NCBI GenBank assembly: GCA_021734905.1
Contig: JAIPIB010000004.1
Span: 15,024 to 79,023, forward strand
From: Minisyncoccota bacterium
GTDB lineage: Bacteria > Patescibacteria > Paceibacteria > UBA9973 > UBA918
Reading direction: 5' to 3'
Length of the DNA: 64,000 nt
In this document: piece by piece, positions 19,339 through 28,146 of the stretch
How positions within the stretch are numbered: the stretch's first letter is position 1
Layout: each line of letters starts with the position of its first letter
Made by a program: the position numbers and the translations under genes
Notes under the pieces: generated by a model
What the model was told of the DNA's origin: nothing
Databases searched by the model: none
Seen by the model: the letters and a program-made list of their open reading frames with translations, nothing else

Positions 19339-19908
19339 TTAATCGTCGTCTGTATCAGTGCCGACAATTTTTCGAATTTGTTTACGAAGGCGATTGTTTC
19401 CCTTTAGTCCAATCAGAAATTGACTTGGAGTATCATCCATATCAATAAAGTCGTCAACACATTCTTTAAGTCGTGATGAACTCGATTTTCCAAATGCAAT
19501 ACACTCAACCTGACACCCTTGTGATTTTACGTATTCAACGAGAGGAACGAAGTCCCCGTCTCCTGTTGCGATTATGATTGAATCAACTTTGTTTGAATGC
19601 TTAATAGCATCAACAGCAAGGCCGACGTCCCAGTCTGCTTTTTTGGCACCGCCAAAAAATATTTGAAGGTCCTTCGTTTTTACTTCGATACCGATTTTTT
19701 CAAGGGCTTCGAAAAACGACTGTTCCTCACCGCTCTCTGTGGTAACAACATAGGCTATTGCTCGTACGAGTTTTCTATCTCCAAGTGCAGCTTTAACGAC
19801 CGCATCAAAGTTAACCTTTGCTCGGTATATGTTTTTCGCACAGTGGTAGAGGTTCTGTGTATCGATAAAAATAGCGACACGTTGTTCTTTATGTTTTATA
19901 ACTGACAT
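19339..19908 (-). CDS. NYN-domain (LabA/PIN-like) putative ribonuclease
   Basis: 189 residues. Acidic motifs typical of NYN nucleases are in place: VAIFIDTQNLY (residues 12-22), KADWDVGLAVDAI (about 91-103) and IIATGDGDFVPL (about 113-124). These Asp residues form the metal site of the PIN-like fold. The C-terminus is basic then acidic (DTDDD). Sitting between rpsO and pnp, it is a candidate RNA-processing partner; that role is inferred from context only. Confidence 0.85.
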   Translation of the reverse strand: MSVIKHKEQRVAIFIDTQNLYHCAKNIYRAKVNFDAVVKAALGDRKLVRAIAYVVTTESGEEQSFFEALEKIGIEVKTKDLQIFFGGAKKADWDVGLAVDAIKHSNKVDSIIIATGDGDFVPLVEYVKSQGCQVECIAFGKSSSSRLKECVDDFIDMDDTPSQFLIGLKGNNRLRKQIRKIVGTDTDDD

Positions 19909-19992
19909 GTTATTCGGGACTATTGTATATAAAAATGTACATTCACTTCACAGCTTCTCTTAATTAGTATAGCAGAAATAGCAGCGTGAAGA

Positions 19993-20029
19993 GAAACACG
20001 CACATTCCTTTTAGGAATGTGCGTGTTTC
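19993..20029 (-). terminator. terminator of rpsO
   Basis: GAAACACGCACATTCC / GGAATGTGCGTGTTTC hairpin 14 nt beyond the rpsO stop. Confidence 0.8.
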
Positions 20030-20042
20030 GAGTTCCTCGCAA

Positions 20043-20309
20043 TTACTTCTTGAGATTGAGTTTCTTGAGGAGAGACTTATACGCCTTCTCATCATGTAGT
20101 GCAAGATACTTAAGATGCTTGCGTCTATCAGCAACCATTTGAAGTAGACCTCGACGAGAATGAAAATCTTTCAGATTCTTTTTGAGGTGCTTCGAAAGTT
20201 CGTCTATCTGCTTTGTGAGAATAGCAACCTGCGCTTCAGGCGAGCCTGTATCGCTGTCATGCCGACGAACTTCCTTTATTACGTTTTCTTTCTTTCGTTT
20301 TGTAAGCAT
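20043..20309 (-). CDS. rpsO: 30S ribosomal protein S15
   Basis: 88 residues, standard length. The signature HDSDTGSPEAQVAILT and SRRGLLQMVADRRKHLKYL are diagnostic. S15 binds 16S rRNA at the h20-h22 junction and nucleates platform assembly. It has its own promoter and a structured leader, and is followed by a terminator before the NYN gene. Confidence 0.98.
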   Translation of the reverse strand: MLTKRKKENVIKEVRRHDSDTGSPEAQVAILTKQIDELSKHLKKNLKDFHSRRGLLQMVADRRKHLKYLALHDEKAYKSLLKKLNLKK

Positions 20310-20414
20310 AATGTTTTAAAAATGCGCCTCAATGTGTAGATAGCACACGGACGCTATTAAATCGTAACCTGCGAAGGTTATAACTACTCTACCACAGATT
20401 GACATATTTTGCAA
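20310..20414 (-). promoter_or_regulatory. rpsO promoter and structured 5' leader
   Basis: On the minus strand TTGCAA (20414-20409), a 17-nt spacer and TAGAGT (20391-20386) form a promoter. The roughly 70-nt leader contains hairpins TAACCT-tcgc-AGGTTA and TAGC...GCTA, which could be an S15 autoregulatory site (inference). Confidence 0.55.
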
Positions 20415-20429
20415 GCTCTGCTCTAGTCA

Positions 20430-20711
20430 TCATTCATGAGCAGAAAGAGTGGATTTTCTCACCACAATATAGGTTCCAACCCATGAGCCCATAGCGAGAG
20501 GTACTATATAGAGGTAGTTTTGCACGTAGTTAAGAACCCCAAATGCGAGGAGAAAGTGCATGAGTGCCCCGGTTGTTGCGGCTTGAAATGGTCTTTTCCC
20601 AGCCACAGCGAGTGTGTAGTGAGCGTACATACCATCAATGATTATGTAAACAACAAAAATGAGAAATGCTGTTGTGATTTGAAGCTCTTGCCAATGCAAA
20701 CCAATATCCAT
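20430..20711 (-). CDS. small membrane protein, unknown function
   Basis: 93 residues with three hydrophobic segments (TAFLIFVVYIIIDGMYAHYT, ALMHFLLAFGVLNYV, YIVPLAMGSWVGTYIVV). No catalytic motif is seen. It lies between rpsO and the divergent xer gene. The reading frame looks coding, but nothing assigns a function. Confidence 0.6.
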   Translation of the reverse strand: MDIGLHWQELQITTAFLIFVVYIIIDGMYAHYTLAVAGKRPFQAATTGALMHFLLAFGVLNYVQNYLYIVPLAMGSWVGTYIVVRKSTLSAHE

Positions 20712-20782
20712 GAATAAAATTATACACGATTCCGTAGGCGCATTCTGTTATTGTGCGACACTCCTCATGTACTATATATAGT

Positions 20783-21709
20783 ATGAAACTATCTGAGCTC
20801 AAACGAGAATTTCTTGAGTACTTAGAAATCGAAAAAGGACGAAGTATTCTTACGATTTCAAATTACGATAGATACTTGGCTCGGTTTTTGACGTATGCAA
20901 ATACAGAAGATCCCCAAAAACTCACGGAGCAGACTGTTAGAGAATATCGTCTCTGGCTTAATAGACAGCCTGGGACAAAAACAGGACGTCAGATTGATAC
21001 TTTAAAACGAAAAACGCAAAACTACTACCTCATTGCACTCCGCGCATTCCTTAAGTACCTCCGAAAGCGGAGTATTGAATCACTTAACCCAGAACTTATT
21101 GAACTTGCGAAAGTTCCTGATAGATCACTTGATCTCATCTCCACACAAGAACTTAACCGACTTATGGATGCGCCTGATGTAAACACTACTCGGGGACTTC
21201 GTGACCATGCCATACTCGAGCTTCTTTTTTCAACAGGGCTTCGTGTTTCTGAATTATGTTCGTTATCACAAGAGGATGTCGATCTTTCGCGAGATGAGTT
21301 TTCTGTTCGAGGAAAAGGAGACAAGGTTCGCGTCGTCTTTCTTTCTGACACAGCACGTAATGCAATCAAAGAATATTTGAAAGTGCGAAAGGACTTTGAC
21401 GATGCAATGTTTGTTCAGTATGGAAAAAATAGTAAAAAAGAGGAAGTGAAAAACAAAGACCTGCGACTTACTCCACGAAGTGTGCAACGTATTATTAAAC
21501 AGTACGCAACGATTGCTGGCATTACGCGGAAAGTAACCCCGCATGTTATTCGACACTCTTTCGCCACTGACCTTCTCAGTAATGGCGCTGATATTCGTTC
21601 GGTGCAGGCGCTCCTCGGACACGCCAATATTGCAACGACGCAAATATACACCCATGTCACTGACAAACACCTCCGCGACATCCACAAGAAATTTCATTCG
21701 CGGGGGTAA
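20783..21709 (+). CDS. XerC/XerD-type tyrosine recombinase
   Basis: About 308 residues from ATG 20783 (MKLSELKREFLEYLEIEKGRS). I reject the GTG ten codons upstream because TACTAT (20770-20775) is placed to start transcription at that ATG. An N-terminal SAM-like core-binding domain (residues 1-95) precedes the catalytic domain with R (TGLRVSEL), K (GKGDKVR), H-x-x-R (HVIRHSF), H (LLGHANI) and Y (TTQIYTHV) all present. Xer enzymes resolve chromosome dimers at dif. It is the only site-specific recombinase in the window, so it is the best local candidate to act on the tRNA-associated repeats (inference). Confidence 0.93.
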   Translation: MKLSELKREFLEYLEIEKGRSILTISNYDRYLARFLTYANTEDPQKLTEQTVREYRLWLNRQPGTKTGRQIDTLKRKTQNYYLIALRAFLKYLRKRSIESLNPELIELAKVPDRSLDLISTQELNRLMDAPDVNTTRGLRDHAILELLFSTGLRVSELCSLSQEDVDLSRDEFSVRGKGDKVRVVFLSDTARNAIKEYLKVRKDFDDAMFVQYGKNSKKEEVKNKDLRLTPRSVQRIIKQYATIAGITRKVTPHVIRHSFATDLLSNGADIRSVQALLGHANIATTQIYTHVTDKHLRDIHKKFHSRG

Positions 21710-21849
21710 GTACTATTTTAAAAAATCCGCGCATGACTTTGTTATAAGTAGGTTTTGTTGACCAAATGAGTCCTTCAGAGTACTCTTCTCCCCAGATTAC
21801 ATAGTTCATTTCGGGCTGTGATCTTCGACAACTTTCGAGGAGTAATTCC

Positions 21850-23277
21850 ATGAAATATATATCAACCCGTGGAGGAGGAGAACCGAAGTCATTTTGTGAC
21901 ATTCTCCTCGGAGGACTGGCACCAGATGGAGGTCTTTATCTGCCAGAGACATATCCACGAGTAACAAAAGAAATGCTCACAGAATGGCGCAAACTTTCGT
22001 ACGCAAAGCTTGCGTTTCGAATCTTCTCGCTCTTCATCGATGACATTCCGCGAAGAGACCTGTGGGCAATTTGCAGGAAGACGTACACGTCCGATGTCTA
22101 CCAGTACTGTCGAGAAGGATGCAATCCTGCAGACATCACGCCACTCGTTACGCTCGAACCGTGGCTCCATCTTTTGGAACTTTCGAACGGGCCGACACTG
22201 GCCTTCAAAGACATTGCCTTGCAACTTTTGGGCAATCTGTTCGAGTACGAGCTCGGGCGGCGTGGTGAGGTCATGAACATCCTCGGTGCGACATCGGGGG
22301 ATACGGGTTCGGCGGCAGAGTATGCAATGCTCGGCAAGAAGGGTGTCAAGGTCTTCATGCTTTCGCCAGAGGGAAAGATGAGTGCCTTTCAACGGGCACA
22401 GATGTACTCACTTCAAGATCCCAACATCCTCAACCTTGCCGTCCGTGGCATGTTTGATGATGCACAGGATATCGTGAAGGCGGTCTCTGACGATGCCGAG
22501 TTCAAGGCAAGGTACAAAATCGCTGCGGTGAACTCCATCAATTGGGCTCGCGTCATGGCGCAAATTGTCTACTACTTCAAGGGATATTTTTCCGCGACAA
22601 AAAGCAATGACGAGTTTGTCAATTTTGCGGTTCCGACCGGAAACTTCGGCAATATCTGTGCAGGGCATATCGCACGCATGATGGGACTTCCAATCAAACG
22701 TTTGATTCTCGCAACCAACGAGAATGACGTTCTCGACGAGTTTTTCCGCACCGGTATGTATCGGCCGAGAAGCTCCGCGAATACGCTCGTCACATCGAGT
22801 CCATCGATGGACATCTCGAAGGCCTCCAACTTCGAGCGGTTCGTCTTTGATTTTGTCGGGAGAGACTCCGACATTGTGTGGAGTCTTTGGCATTCGCTCG
22901 GTACTCAAGGATCGTTCGATCTCGTGGGAGTCACTCGAAATGATGTTCAGGATTTCGGTTTCGTGTCCGGGGTAAGTACTCACGCCGACCGCCTTGCCAC
23001 GATTCGCTCGGTGTGGGAAACCTACGGCATCATGATTGACACGCACACCGCCGACGCACTCGCCGTTGCACGGCGCCTTCGTCGCCCAGGCGACAACATC
23101 GTCGCCCTCGAGACGGCACAAGCCATGAAGTTCGAAGAAGCGATTAGTGAGGCTCTCGGTAGTAACCCCGGGCGCAGGCATTCGGATTTCGTCGGTATTG
23201 AAAAGCTTCCTCAACGTGTCGTGGTTATCCCCGCAAGTTCTGCAGAAGTAAAGTCGTACATTGCGAGTAACACCTGA
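21850..23277 (+). CDS. thrC: threonine synthase
   Basis: 475 residues. MKYISTRGGGEPKSFCDILLGGLAPDGGLYLP and the PLP-lysine segment NGPTLAFKDIALQ are diagnostic, as are GATSGDTGSAAEYA and NFAVPTGNFGNICAGHIA. The enzyme converts O-phosphohomoserine to threonine. A GAGGAG Shine-Dalgarno lies at about 21838. The gene is visibly richer in G+C at third positions than its neighbours, and no other threonine-pathway gene is present. Recent horizontal acquisition is likely. Confidence 0.95.
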   Translation: MKYISTRGGGEPKSFCDILLGGLAPDGGLYLPETYPRVTKEMLTEWRKLSYAKLAFRIFSLFIDDIPRRDLWAICRKTYTSDVYQYCREGCNPADITPLVTLEPWLHLLELSNGPTLAFKDIALQLLGNLFEYELGRRGEVMNILGATSGDTGSAAEYAMLGKKGVKVFMLSPEGKMSAFQRAQMYSLQDPNILNLAVRGMFDDAQDIVKAVSDDAEFKARYKIAAVNSINWARVMAQIVYYFKGYFSATKSNDEFVNFAVPTGNFGNICAGHIARMMGLPIKRLILATNENDVLDEFFRTGMYRPRSSANTLVTSSPSMDISKASNFERFVFDFVGRDSDIVWSLWHSLGTQGSFDLVGVTRNDVQDFGFVSGVSTHADRLATIRSVWETYGIMIDTHTADALAVARRLRRPGDNIVALETAQAMKFEEAISEALGSNPGRRHSDFVGIEKLPQRVVVIPASSAEVKSYIASNT

Positions 23278-23303
23278 TTTGTTTTGGGTACAGTTCCCAG
23301 TTC

Positions 23304-23343
23304 AAAAAGCCTGCAACGCATTGCGTTGCAGGCTTTCTTTTTT
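23304..23343. terminator. terminator between thrC and the cupredoxin gene
   Basis: AAAAAGCCTGCAACGC / GCGTTGCAGGCTTTCTTTTTT, usable on both strands by the two convergent genes. Confidence 0.85.
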
Positions 23344-23358
23344 AATACGAAATTTAGA

Positions 23359-23871
23359 CTACTTAACGACCAAAGTCCCCACCATACCGCTTGCTCTATG
23401 TGAACCCACGGAGCAATAGTATTCAAATGTTCCAACTTCGTCTGCAACAAAGGTAACTTTAGAACTATTCCCTGTTTGCACTTTCTCTGTGCGCGCACTG
23501 AACTCATCAAGTACCCAATCATGGAAGCCCTCAGTACTTATGAAGTTAATAGTAACGACGTCTCCCTTTGTTACATGAATTTCCTTGAGGTTAAAACTGA
23601 AATTTTCACCAGCTACTTCAAATACTTTTGTCTGCGGGGCCTCAGTTGTTGGGAGTTCAGTATCAACCACTACATCAGCAATCGGCAGTTCCATACCAAC
23701 ATCGCTTCCCGGCACCTCATCGGTAAGTGCGTCGATTGTTTCGCTTTCTGGTACAAGGTAAGAATTTTCTGTCGATGGTTCTTGTAAGGAAGATTGTGAA
23801 CTATCAGAAGTCATCCAGAGTAAACCGGAGGTTAGCACAAGCGCTATTAGAGCAATATATAGTAGTTTCAT
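23359..23871 (-). CDS. exported cupredoxin (plastocyanin-like) protein
   Basis: 170 residues: signal anchor MKLLYIALIALVLTSGLLW, a Pro/Glu/Val-rich spacer, then a cupredoxin domain (residues about 85-170). Type 1 copper ligands are visible: His in GFHDWV, then Cys, His and Met in YYCSVGSHRASGM. Such proteins carry electrons or bind copper outside the membrane. No redox partner is encoded nearby. The stop lies just beyond the shared terminator with thrC. Confidence 0.85.
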   Translation of the reverse strand: MKLLYIALIALVLTSGLLWMTSDSSQSSLQEPSTENSYLVPESETIDALTDEVPGSDVGMELPIADVVVDTELPTTEAPQTKVFEVAGENFSFNLKEIHVTKGDVVTINFISTEGFHDWVLDEFSARTEKVQTGNSSKVTFVADEVGTFEYYCSVGSHRASGMVGTLVVK

Positions 23872-23938
23872 AGAAAAAATTATTGATTCAGGAAAGTATT
23901 ATTTTATCATGTACATAAACATGAAGATAATCAAAATA

Positions 23939-24226
23939 TTACTCAACGAGCAAAGTCTCTGGTTGAGGAGGAAGACTGTTTTTTCGAGAAAAGAGTCGTT
24001 TAAATTTGTTTGTAAAAACGATACGTAAACCGAGGATTTCTAATCCAACAAAGAAAAGAGTTCCTCCAGGAGTGAGTGGTGTTACGAGCATAAGAAAGCC
24101 GAACACAACAAGAAACCAACCAGCGATTTTTCGAAGTCGTGGCCTTGTGAGGGTATAATTATTAAATCGTTCGCGCATATACTCATGGTGACGCACAACC
24201 ATGATCGTTCTTACAAGAGTGAACAA
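23939..24226 (-). CDS. PGPGW-type small transmembrane protein
   Basis: 95 residues with two hydrophobic helices (IAGWFLVVFGFLMLVTPL and GGTLFFVGLEILGL) joined by TPGG, resembling the PGPGW putative transmembrane family, followed by a basic tail (NKFKRLFSRKN). MRERFNNY (about residue 17) is an alternative start. Function unknown. Confidence 0.6.
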   Translation of the reverse strand: MFTLVRTIMVVRHHEYMRERFNNYTLTRPRLRKIAGWFLVVFGFLMLVTPLTPGGTLFFVGLEILGLRIVFTNKFKRLFSRKNSLPPQPETLLVE

Positions 24227-24275
24227 GTAAACATTAATAAATCATTTTGTGTTAAATGCCGAGGAATAGAAATAC

Positions 24276-24304
24276 AAAAAAACGAGGACGAGCCTCGTTT
24301 TTTT
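24276..24304. terminator. terminator hairpin
   Basis: AAAAAAACGAGG / CCTCGTTTTTTT, downstream of the SurA-like gene on the minus strand. Confidence 0.75.
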
Positions 24305-24338
24305 ACAATAGATCTAAAGATCCAAAAGTGACGATATG

Positions 24339-25133
24339 TCAGATCTTTAACTCAATCGTTGCATCTTCCCGTAGGCTACTGATTAAGTCAGCGACAACTT
24401 GTTGCTGTTTCTGACTAAGAATTTGAGCTTCGATTTGTGGTTTGATTTCATCGAGTGGAGGAAGTTCATTTTCGCCAGCATCAATTCCATCCAAAAATGC
24501 CGCTACCTCATCATCCGTTACGGTAAGAGCATTGATTGAGGTTTTTGATTCAATATACTTATCTGCAAGTACGCGTTCCTCGATATTGCTTCGAAGTTTT
24601 TCTTCCGTAAGTCCTATTTCAATCATCTTTGATTTGAGAGCATCTTCTCCTCCAAGTTCTGTTGCGAGCTCATCATATTTTTCTTGAACCTCTGCATCGG
24701 TAACTTCTATTTTGGCAGCATTTGCTGCAGAGATGAGAAGTGCATTATTGACGAGGATCTCAAGTGCTTGATTCTTTACTTCTTTCTGAATTGTTTCTTG
24801 GGTAAGGTCTATCCCTTGAGCAACAGCATTTTTTTCAATAAGGGAAACACTGTCTTCATATTCAGTCTGACTGATTTTATGACCATTTACTATGGCGACG
24901 GTCTGGCTATTTACGCGCTGGGCATATGTGTAGTAGCCAGCACCAACAAGAATGAGTATTGCTACTACTGTAGCACTGACAATGCGTTTATCTTTGTAAA
25001 ATGGCAGTATCGATGATGAGCCAGCCCCAGCACTTTGAGTTGTTTCCGTCGGAACCTCTTCAGAAACGGCACATACAGGACTCACAACTTCTGGGGCAAT
25101 ATTTTGTTCGTCTTTTTCTTGTTTAGTATCCAT
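24339..25133 (-). CDS. SurA-N-terminal-domain chaperone, membrane anchored
   Basis: 264 residues. A polar N-terminal tail of about 48 residues precedes a transmembrane helix (IVSATVVAILILVGAGYYTYA), then a SurA-N-like helical domain (VAIVNGHKISQTEYEDSV; ALEILVNNALLISAANAAKIEVTDAEV). No rotamase (parvulin) domain follows. It probably acts as an extracytoplasmic holdase. It stands alone with its own terminator. Confidence 0.8.
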   Translation of the reverse strand: MDTKQEKDEQNIAPEVVSPVCAVSEEVPTETTQSAGAGSSSILPFYKDKRIVSATVVAILILVGAGYYTYAQRVNSQTVAIVNGHKISQTEYEDSVSLIEKNAVAQGIDLTQETIQKEVKNQALEILVNNALLISAANAAKIEVTDAEVQEKYDELATELGGEDALKSKMIEIGLTEEKLRSNIEERVLADKYIESKTSINALTVTDDEVAAFLDGIDAGENELPPLDEIKPQIEAQILSQKQQQVVADLISSLREDATIELKI

Positions 25134-25200
25134 AGGGTGTTAGGTGATTACAATAAAATATTAGTACAGACTACCATGGGTGGTATTGATTGCACAGAAA

Positions 25201-25536
25201 TCAGTGTGAGCTTTGATCCTCATGAGTTTTTGAGTCCTCGTCTGAAATTCCCCATTGCCACTTAGGAGACTCTCCTTTTTTGTAGCATATAACAATAAGA
25301 ATAACGATGAGAATAACGGCGTGAGGGGCAAAAGCTATAAGCGTGTCGCTTTCTGAGTGTGAGTTTCTATCAATTCTTATAAAATCCCCTAATACGACAG
25401 CAATCCAAAGAAGTGTGACTCCCCATCCCTCCCTTGTTGCTGGAGTCCACCCCCAGCCGTAGAGCTTTCGTTTGAACCAATATCCTTCAGGATTGTCCTG
25501 CATATAGGCGAGATGCTTTTTGAGAAAGTCTTTCAT
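25201..25536 (-). CDS. small membrane protein, unknown function
   Basis: 111 residues with the N-terminal motif GYWFKRKLYGWGWTPATREGW and two hydrophobic segments (VTLLWIAVVLGDFI, APHAVILIVILIVICY). The Trp/Gly-rich motif looks conserved, but I can assign no function. Confidence 0.6.
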   Translation of the reverse strand: MKDFLKKHLAYMQDNPEGYWFKRKLYGWGWTPATREGWGVTLLWIAVVLGDFIRIDRNSHSESDTLIAFAPHAVILIVILIVICYKKGESPKWQWGISDEDSKTHEDQSSH

Positions 25537-25826
25537 GAAAAATAAATTAGTTTTATAAAGAATTGAGTGTGTCTCAGTACATACCTTATATAGTATGAAG
25601 GATAGTCAGTGAAGCGCAATGGGTGGATGTATTTACGCAAGTTTAGCGTTCACATGTCTGTTGATGTCGATATGTTTAATCTGATCAGAAAAGGTAAAAA
25701 AGAGCTTCATATCCTTTAATTTCCAGTACGCACTTTAAGTGTGTGTAAAGTCGTCGGCTATTTCTATTTTAAATAAGAAATATCGACGGAAGAAGAATTA
25801 TAGTCGCGATGCTCGTTAATTCTTCT
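25537..25826. other. intergenic region without recognised gene
   Basis: 290 nt. The only structure I see is a 12-bp inverted repeat (GAAGAAGAATTA at 25789-25800 with its complement at 25817-25828) directly after the ABC-F stop, a possible weak terminator on the minus strand. Confidence 0.4.
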
Positions 25827-27281
25827 TCATTTCTTTCCTAAATCGAGAACTTCATCGATTCGTATCTTTTCAACAAAATCAGGAACGTGAGAGACGAGAA
25901 TCATCGCGCCTTCGTATTTATTGAGCGCTTCAGCAATCACTGGTAGGTGACGGAAGTTTATATGGTTGGTAGGTTCATCGAGGATGAGAAGCCCGGGTTT
26001 CATGAGAACAAGTTGTGCAAATGCAACAAGACCTTTCTGCCCTTCCGAGAGACTCCCGATTTTTGTACGCATAACATCTTGACCGAGGAGAAAGCCAGCA
26101 GCGCATGACCTCATGTCCTCCTCAATCTTACGCTCCATAACCGACATAAGCGCGTCAAAAACTGTATCATCAAAATTGAGCGTAGAAAAATCTTGTCGAT
26201 AGTATCCAATCTTTACCTGGGGTGAAACGGTCTCCCCTTTTGCGTGTCCAGAAGCAAGAGTCTCGAGAAGCGTACTTTTGCCAATACCGTTTGGTCCGAC
26301 TAACTGCAGGTGCCATCCCTTCTTAAGGGTAATGTCGCACTTTTTTTCTGTCGGCTTGTGATTTCTAATTACTTTGAATGACGTAATTGTTAAAACTTTT
26401 GGAGGTATATCTTTCGGGATACTTATAACAAACGGACGGATAGTTTTATCTTCACGTCGCACATCAACTTTGTTTTCCTCATAATCTTCCGCTTTCTCAC
26501 GCATTCGCTTTGCAACAAGACGCATCTGGCCCCCTTTCATTGCAAAAAAGTTTGCTTTGTCTTTGTTTGCCTGAATCTCTTTTGCATATTGAGCATTCTT
26601 TCTATTTTCTTTTTCAATACGAAGAGCAATCTCTCGAACTACATCGTGGTAGTTTCCATCGTATTGCTCGACTGTGTGCGTATGGACGTCGAGGTAAAGA
26701 ACGCCATGGGTGAATGCATTGAGAAAATCAGCATCATGAGAAATAACCACAACAGTTTTCTTGTAGGTTCTTAAAAATTCAGTAAGGTGTTCGATTCCAT
26801 CGACGTCGAGATTATTGGTTGGTTCATCAAGGAGGAGAAGGTCTGGATTTTGGATAAGTGCTGACGCAAGAAGAAGTCGTGCCTGCTGTCCCCCTGAAAA
26901 AGAGCTAATGAGGCGATCGTGTGGAGTAGCAAAATTTACCACCTCAAGCACCGCATCAATTTTAGGGTCAATGTCGTACATCTTTTCTGTGAAACACTTT
27001 TCAAAAAATTCTTTAATGGTAAGTGAAAGTTCTTCACGAGGTATTACCTGCCGCGAAACAGCGATGGTTGTTCGCGGCATGACGTTGAGATCACCGCTAC
27101 TCGTGCGTAGGGTGCCGGTGATTAAATCAAAGATGGTACTCTTTCCTGCACCGTTCTGGCCCATGAGGGTAAATTTCGCTCCGCGTCGAATAACAAAATT
27201 TGCACCAATGAGAATTGGTTTGTTGTGTGTGTACTCAAACGAGACATCACTAAAGGTAATGAGACCGGCTTCGCGTGACAT
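25827..27281 (-). CDS. ABC-F family ATP-binding protein
   Basis: 484 residues, two ABC domains and no transmembrane segment. Domain 1: Walker A GQNGAGKST, signature SFSGGQQ, Walker B LLLLDEPTNNLD. Domain 2: GPNGIGKST, variant signature LSEGQK and LILDEPTNHI. A charged linker of about 80 residues (ENRKNAQYAKEI...) joins them. ABC-F proteins act on the ribosome as translation factors or resistance proteins. Which subfamily is unclear; the divergent second signature is unusual. Confidence 0.92.
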   Translation of the reverse strand: MSREAGLITFSDVSFEYTHNKPILIGANFVIRRGAKFTLMGQNGAGKSTIFDLITGTLRTSSGDLNVMPRTTIAVSRQVIPREELSLTIKEFFEKCFTEKMYDIDPKIDAVLEVVNFATPHDRLISSFSGGQQARLLLASALIQNPDLLLLDEPTNNLDVDGIEHLTEFLRTYKKTVVVISHDADFLNAFTHGVLYLDVHTHTVEQYDGNYHDVVREIALRIEKENRKNAQYAKEIQANKDKANFFAMKGGQMRLVAKRMREKAEDYEENKVDVRREDKTIRPFVISIPKDIPPKVLTITSFKVIRNHKPTEKKCDITLKKGWHLQLVGPNGIGKSTLLETLASGHAKGETVSPQVKIGYYRQDFSTLNFDDTVFDALMSVMERKIEEDMRSCAAGFLLGQDVMRTKIGSLSEGQKGLVAFAQLVLMKPGLLILDEPTNHINFRHLPVIAEALNKYEGAMILVSHVPDFVEKIRIDEVLDLGKK

Positions 27282-27330
27282 AAGTGTGTAGACTAACGTA
27301 TTTTTAGAGATATTGGAAGCATAATAAAAT

Positions 27331-27365
27331 AAAACAACTCGTCACATGTATGACGAGTTGTTTTA
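27331..27365. terminator. terminator upstream of the ABC-F gene
   Basis: CAACTCGTCA / TGACGAGTTG stem with flanking AAAA and TTTT. It probably ends the 20-residue peptide gene (minus strand). Confidence 0.8.
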
Positions 27366-27373
27366 TTCAGGCT

Positions 27374-27436
27374 CTATTTCTTGTCGCTCTTTTTTGGTTT
27401 CTTCTTTTCTTTTCGATGACCATCTCCTTTTGCCAT
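27374..27436 (-). CDS. putative 20-residue Lys-rich peptide
   Basis: An ATG at 27436 opens a frame of 20 residues (MAKGDGHRKEKKK then PKKSDKK) ending at TAG and followed at once by a terminator. The composition is strongly basic. No Shine-Dalgarno is evident. It may be a very small nucleic-acid-binding peptide; coding status needs comparative support. Confidence 0.4.
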   Translation of the reverse strand: MAKGDGHRKEKKKPKKSDKK

Positions 27437-27556
27437 GGTGATTTCTTATTTCAATAATACCTATACTGTATCATGCGGTGATCGGGTAAAGGTTATTCAT
27501 GTGTGCAGAATGGCGGGCTTTGAATAGAGATCAGTATAAAAAATGCGACAGACAAA

Positions 27557-27582
27557 AGAAAAGGCGCTGGCGGCGCCTTTTT
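27557..27582 (-). terminator. terminator of the 121-residue gene
   Basis: AAAAGGCGC / GCGCCTTTTT hairpin 20 nt beyond the stop at 27602. Confidence 0.75.
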
Positions 27583-27601
27583 GGGTTGAAGAACATTTGA
27601 A

Positions 27602-27967
27602 TCATTTACGTTTGTGCATTCTTGGTCCATGTATACGTAGACGTGCAACATTCGTCTGACCAAAGGTTGTCGTTTCAAGCCTTGGGTCATTGGTTAGTAC
27701 ACAATACATGTCAGCCCTCAAATGCTTCGCGATAGGTTCACTGTCAGAATCGAACTCATCACCATCGTCATCGGGTGTTCCTGAACGAAGAGCCGATATG
27801 TCATCATCATGCAAGTAGCCTTCATGAGGATCTACCCAATCCCTGAGAGGATCTTTTCTTACCTCTCCGAGTCCATCATCACTCCCTGGGTAGCAATTCG
27901 TCAAATCTGCATCACTTAGTGCAACAAGTGATGGGTACATCATTTTTGAAAAACAGTCGACAGGCAT
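27602..27967 (-). CDS. acidic hypothetical protein
   Basis: 121 residues. A very strong Shine-Dalgarno (AAGGAGG, 7-8 nt before ATG 27967) decides the start. The middle is rich in Asp (DPHEGYLHDDDISA; DDDGDEFDSD), the C-terminus basic (RLRIHGPRMHKRK). No family is recognised. With its own terminator it is an independent transcription unit, typical of the SD-led orphan genes in this window. Confidence 0.65.
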   Translation of the reverse strand: MPVDCFSKMMYPSLVALSDADLTNCYPGSDDGLGEVRKDPLRDWVDPHEGYLHDDDISALRSGTPDDDGDEFDSDSEPIAKHLRADMYCVLTNDPRLETTTFGQTNVARLRIHGPRMHKRK

Positions 27968-28146
27968 GACAGTCCTCCTTGGTGAATTATTATTGAGGTG
28001 ATTTCGTGTTTACAACAAAAAAACGGTGCTTCTAAGTGCCATAATGCTACTAGATGAAAATTTGTCAATAATATACGAAGGATAGGGATCTTAATTGAAG
28101 TTATGAAGAATTCGAAGTTTATCTTGTTACTTGATACACTAAAGGT

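Noticed and set aside
22408..23214. Minus-strand ORF of 268 codons
   Set aside because: Antisense shadow of the GC-rich thrC gene; thrC matches its family throughout.
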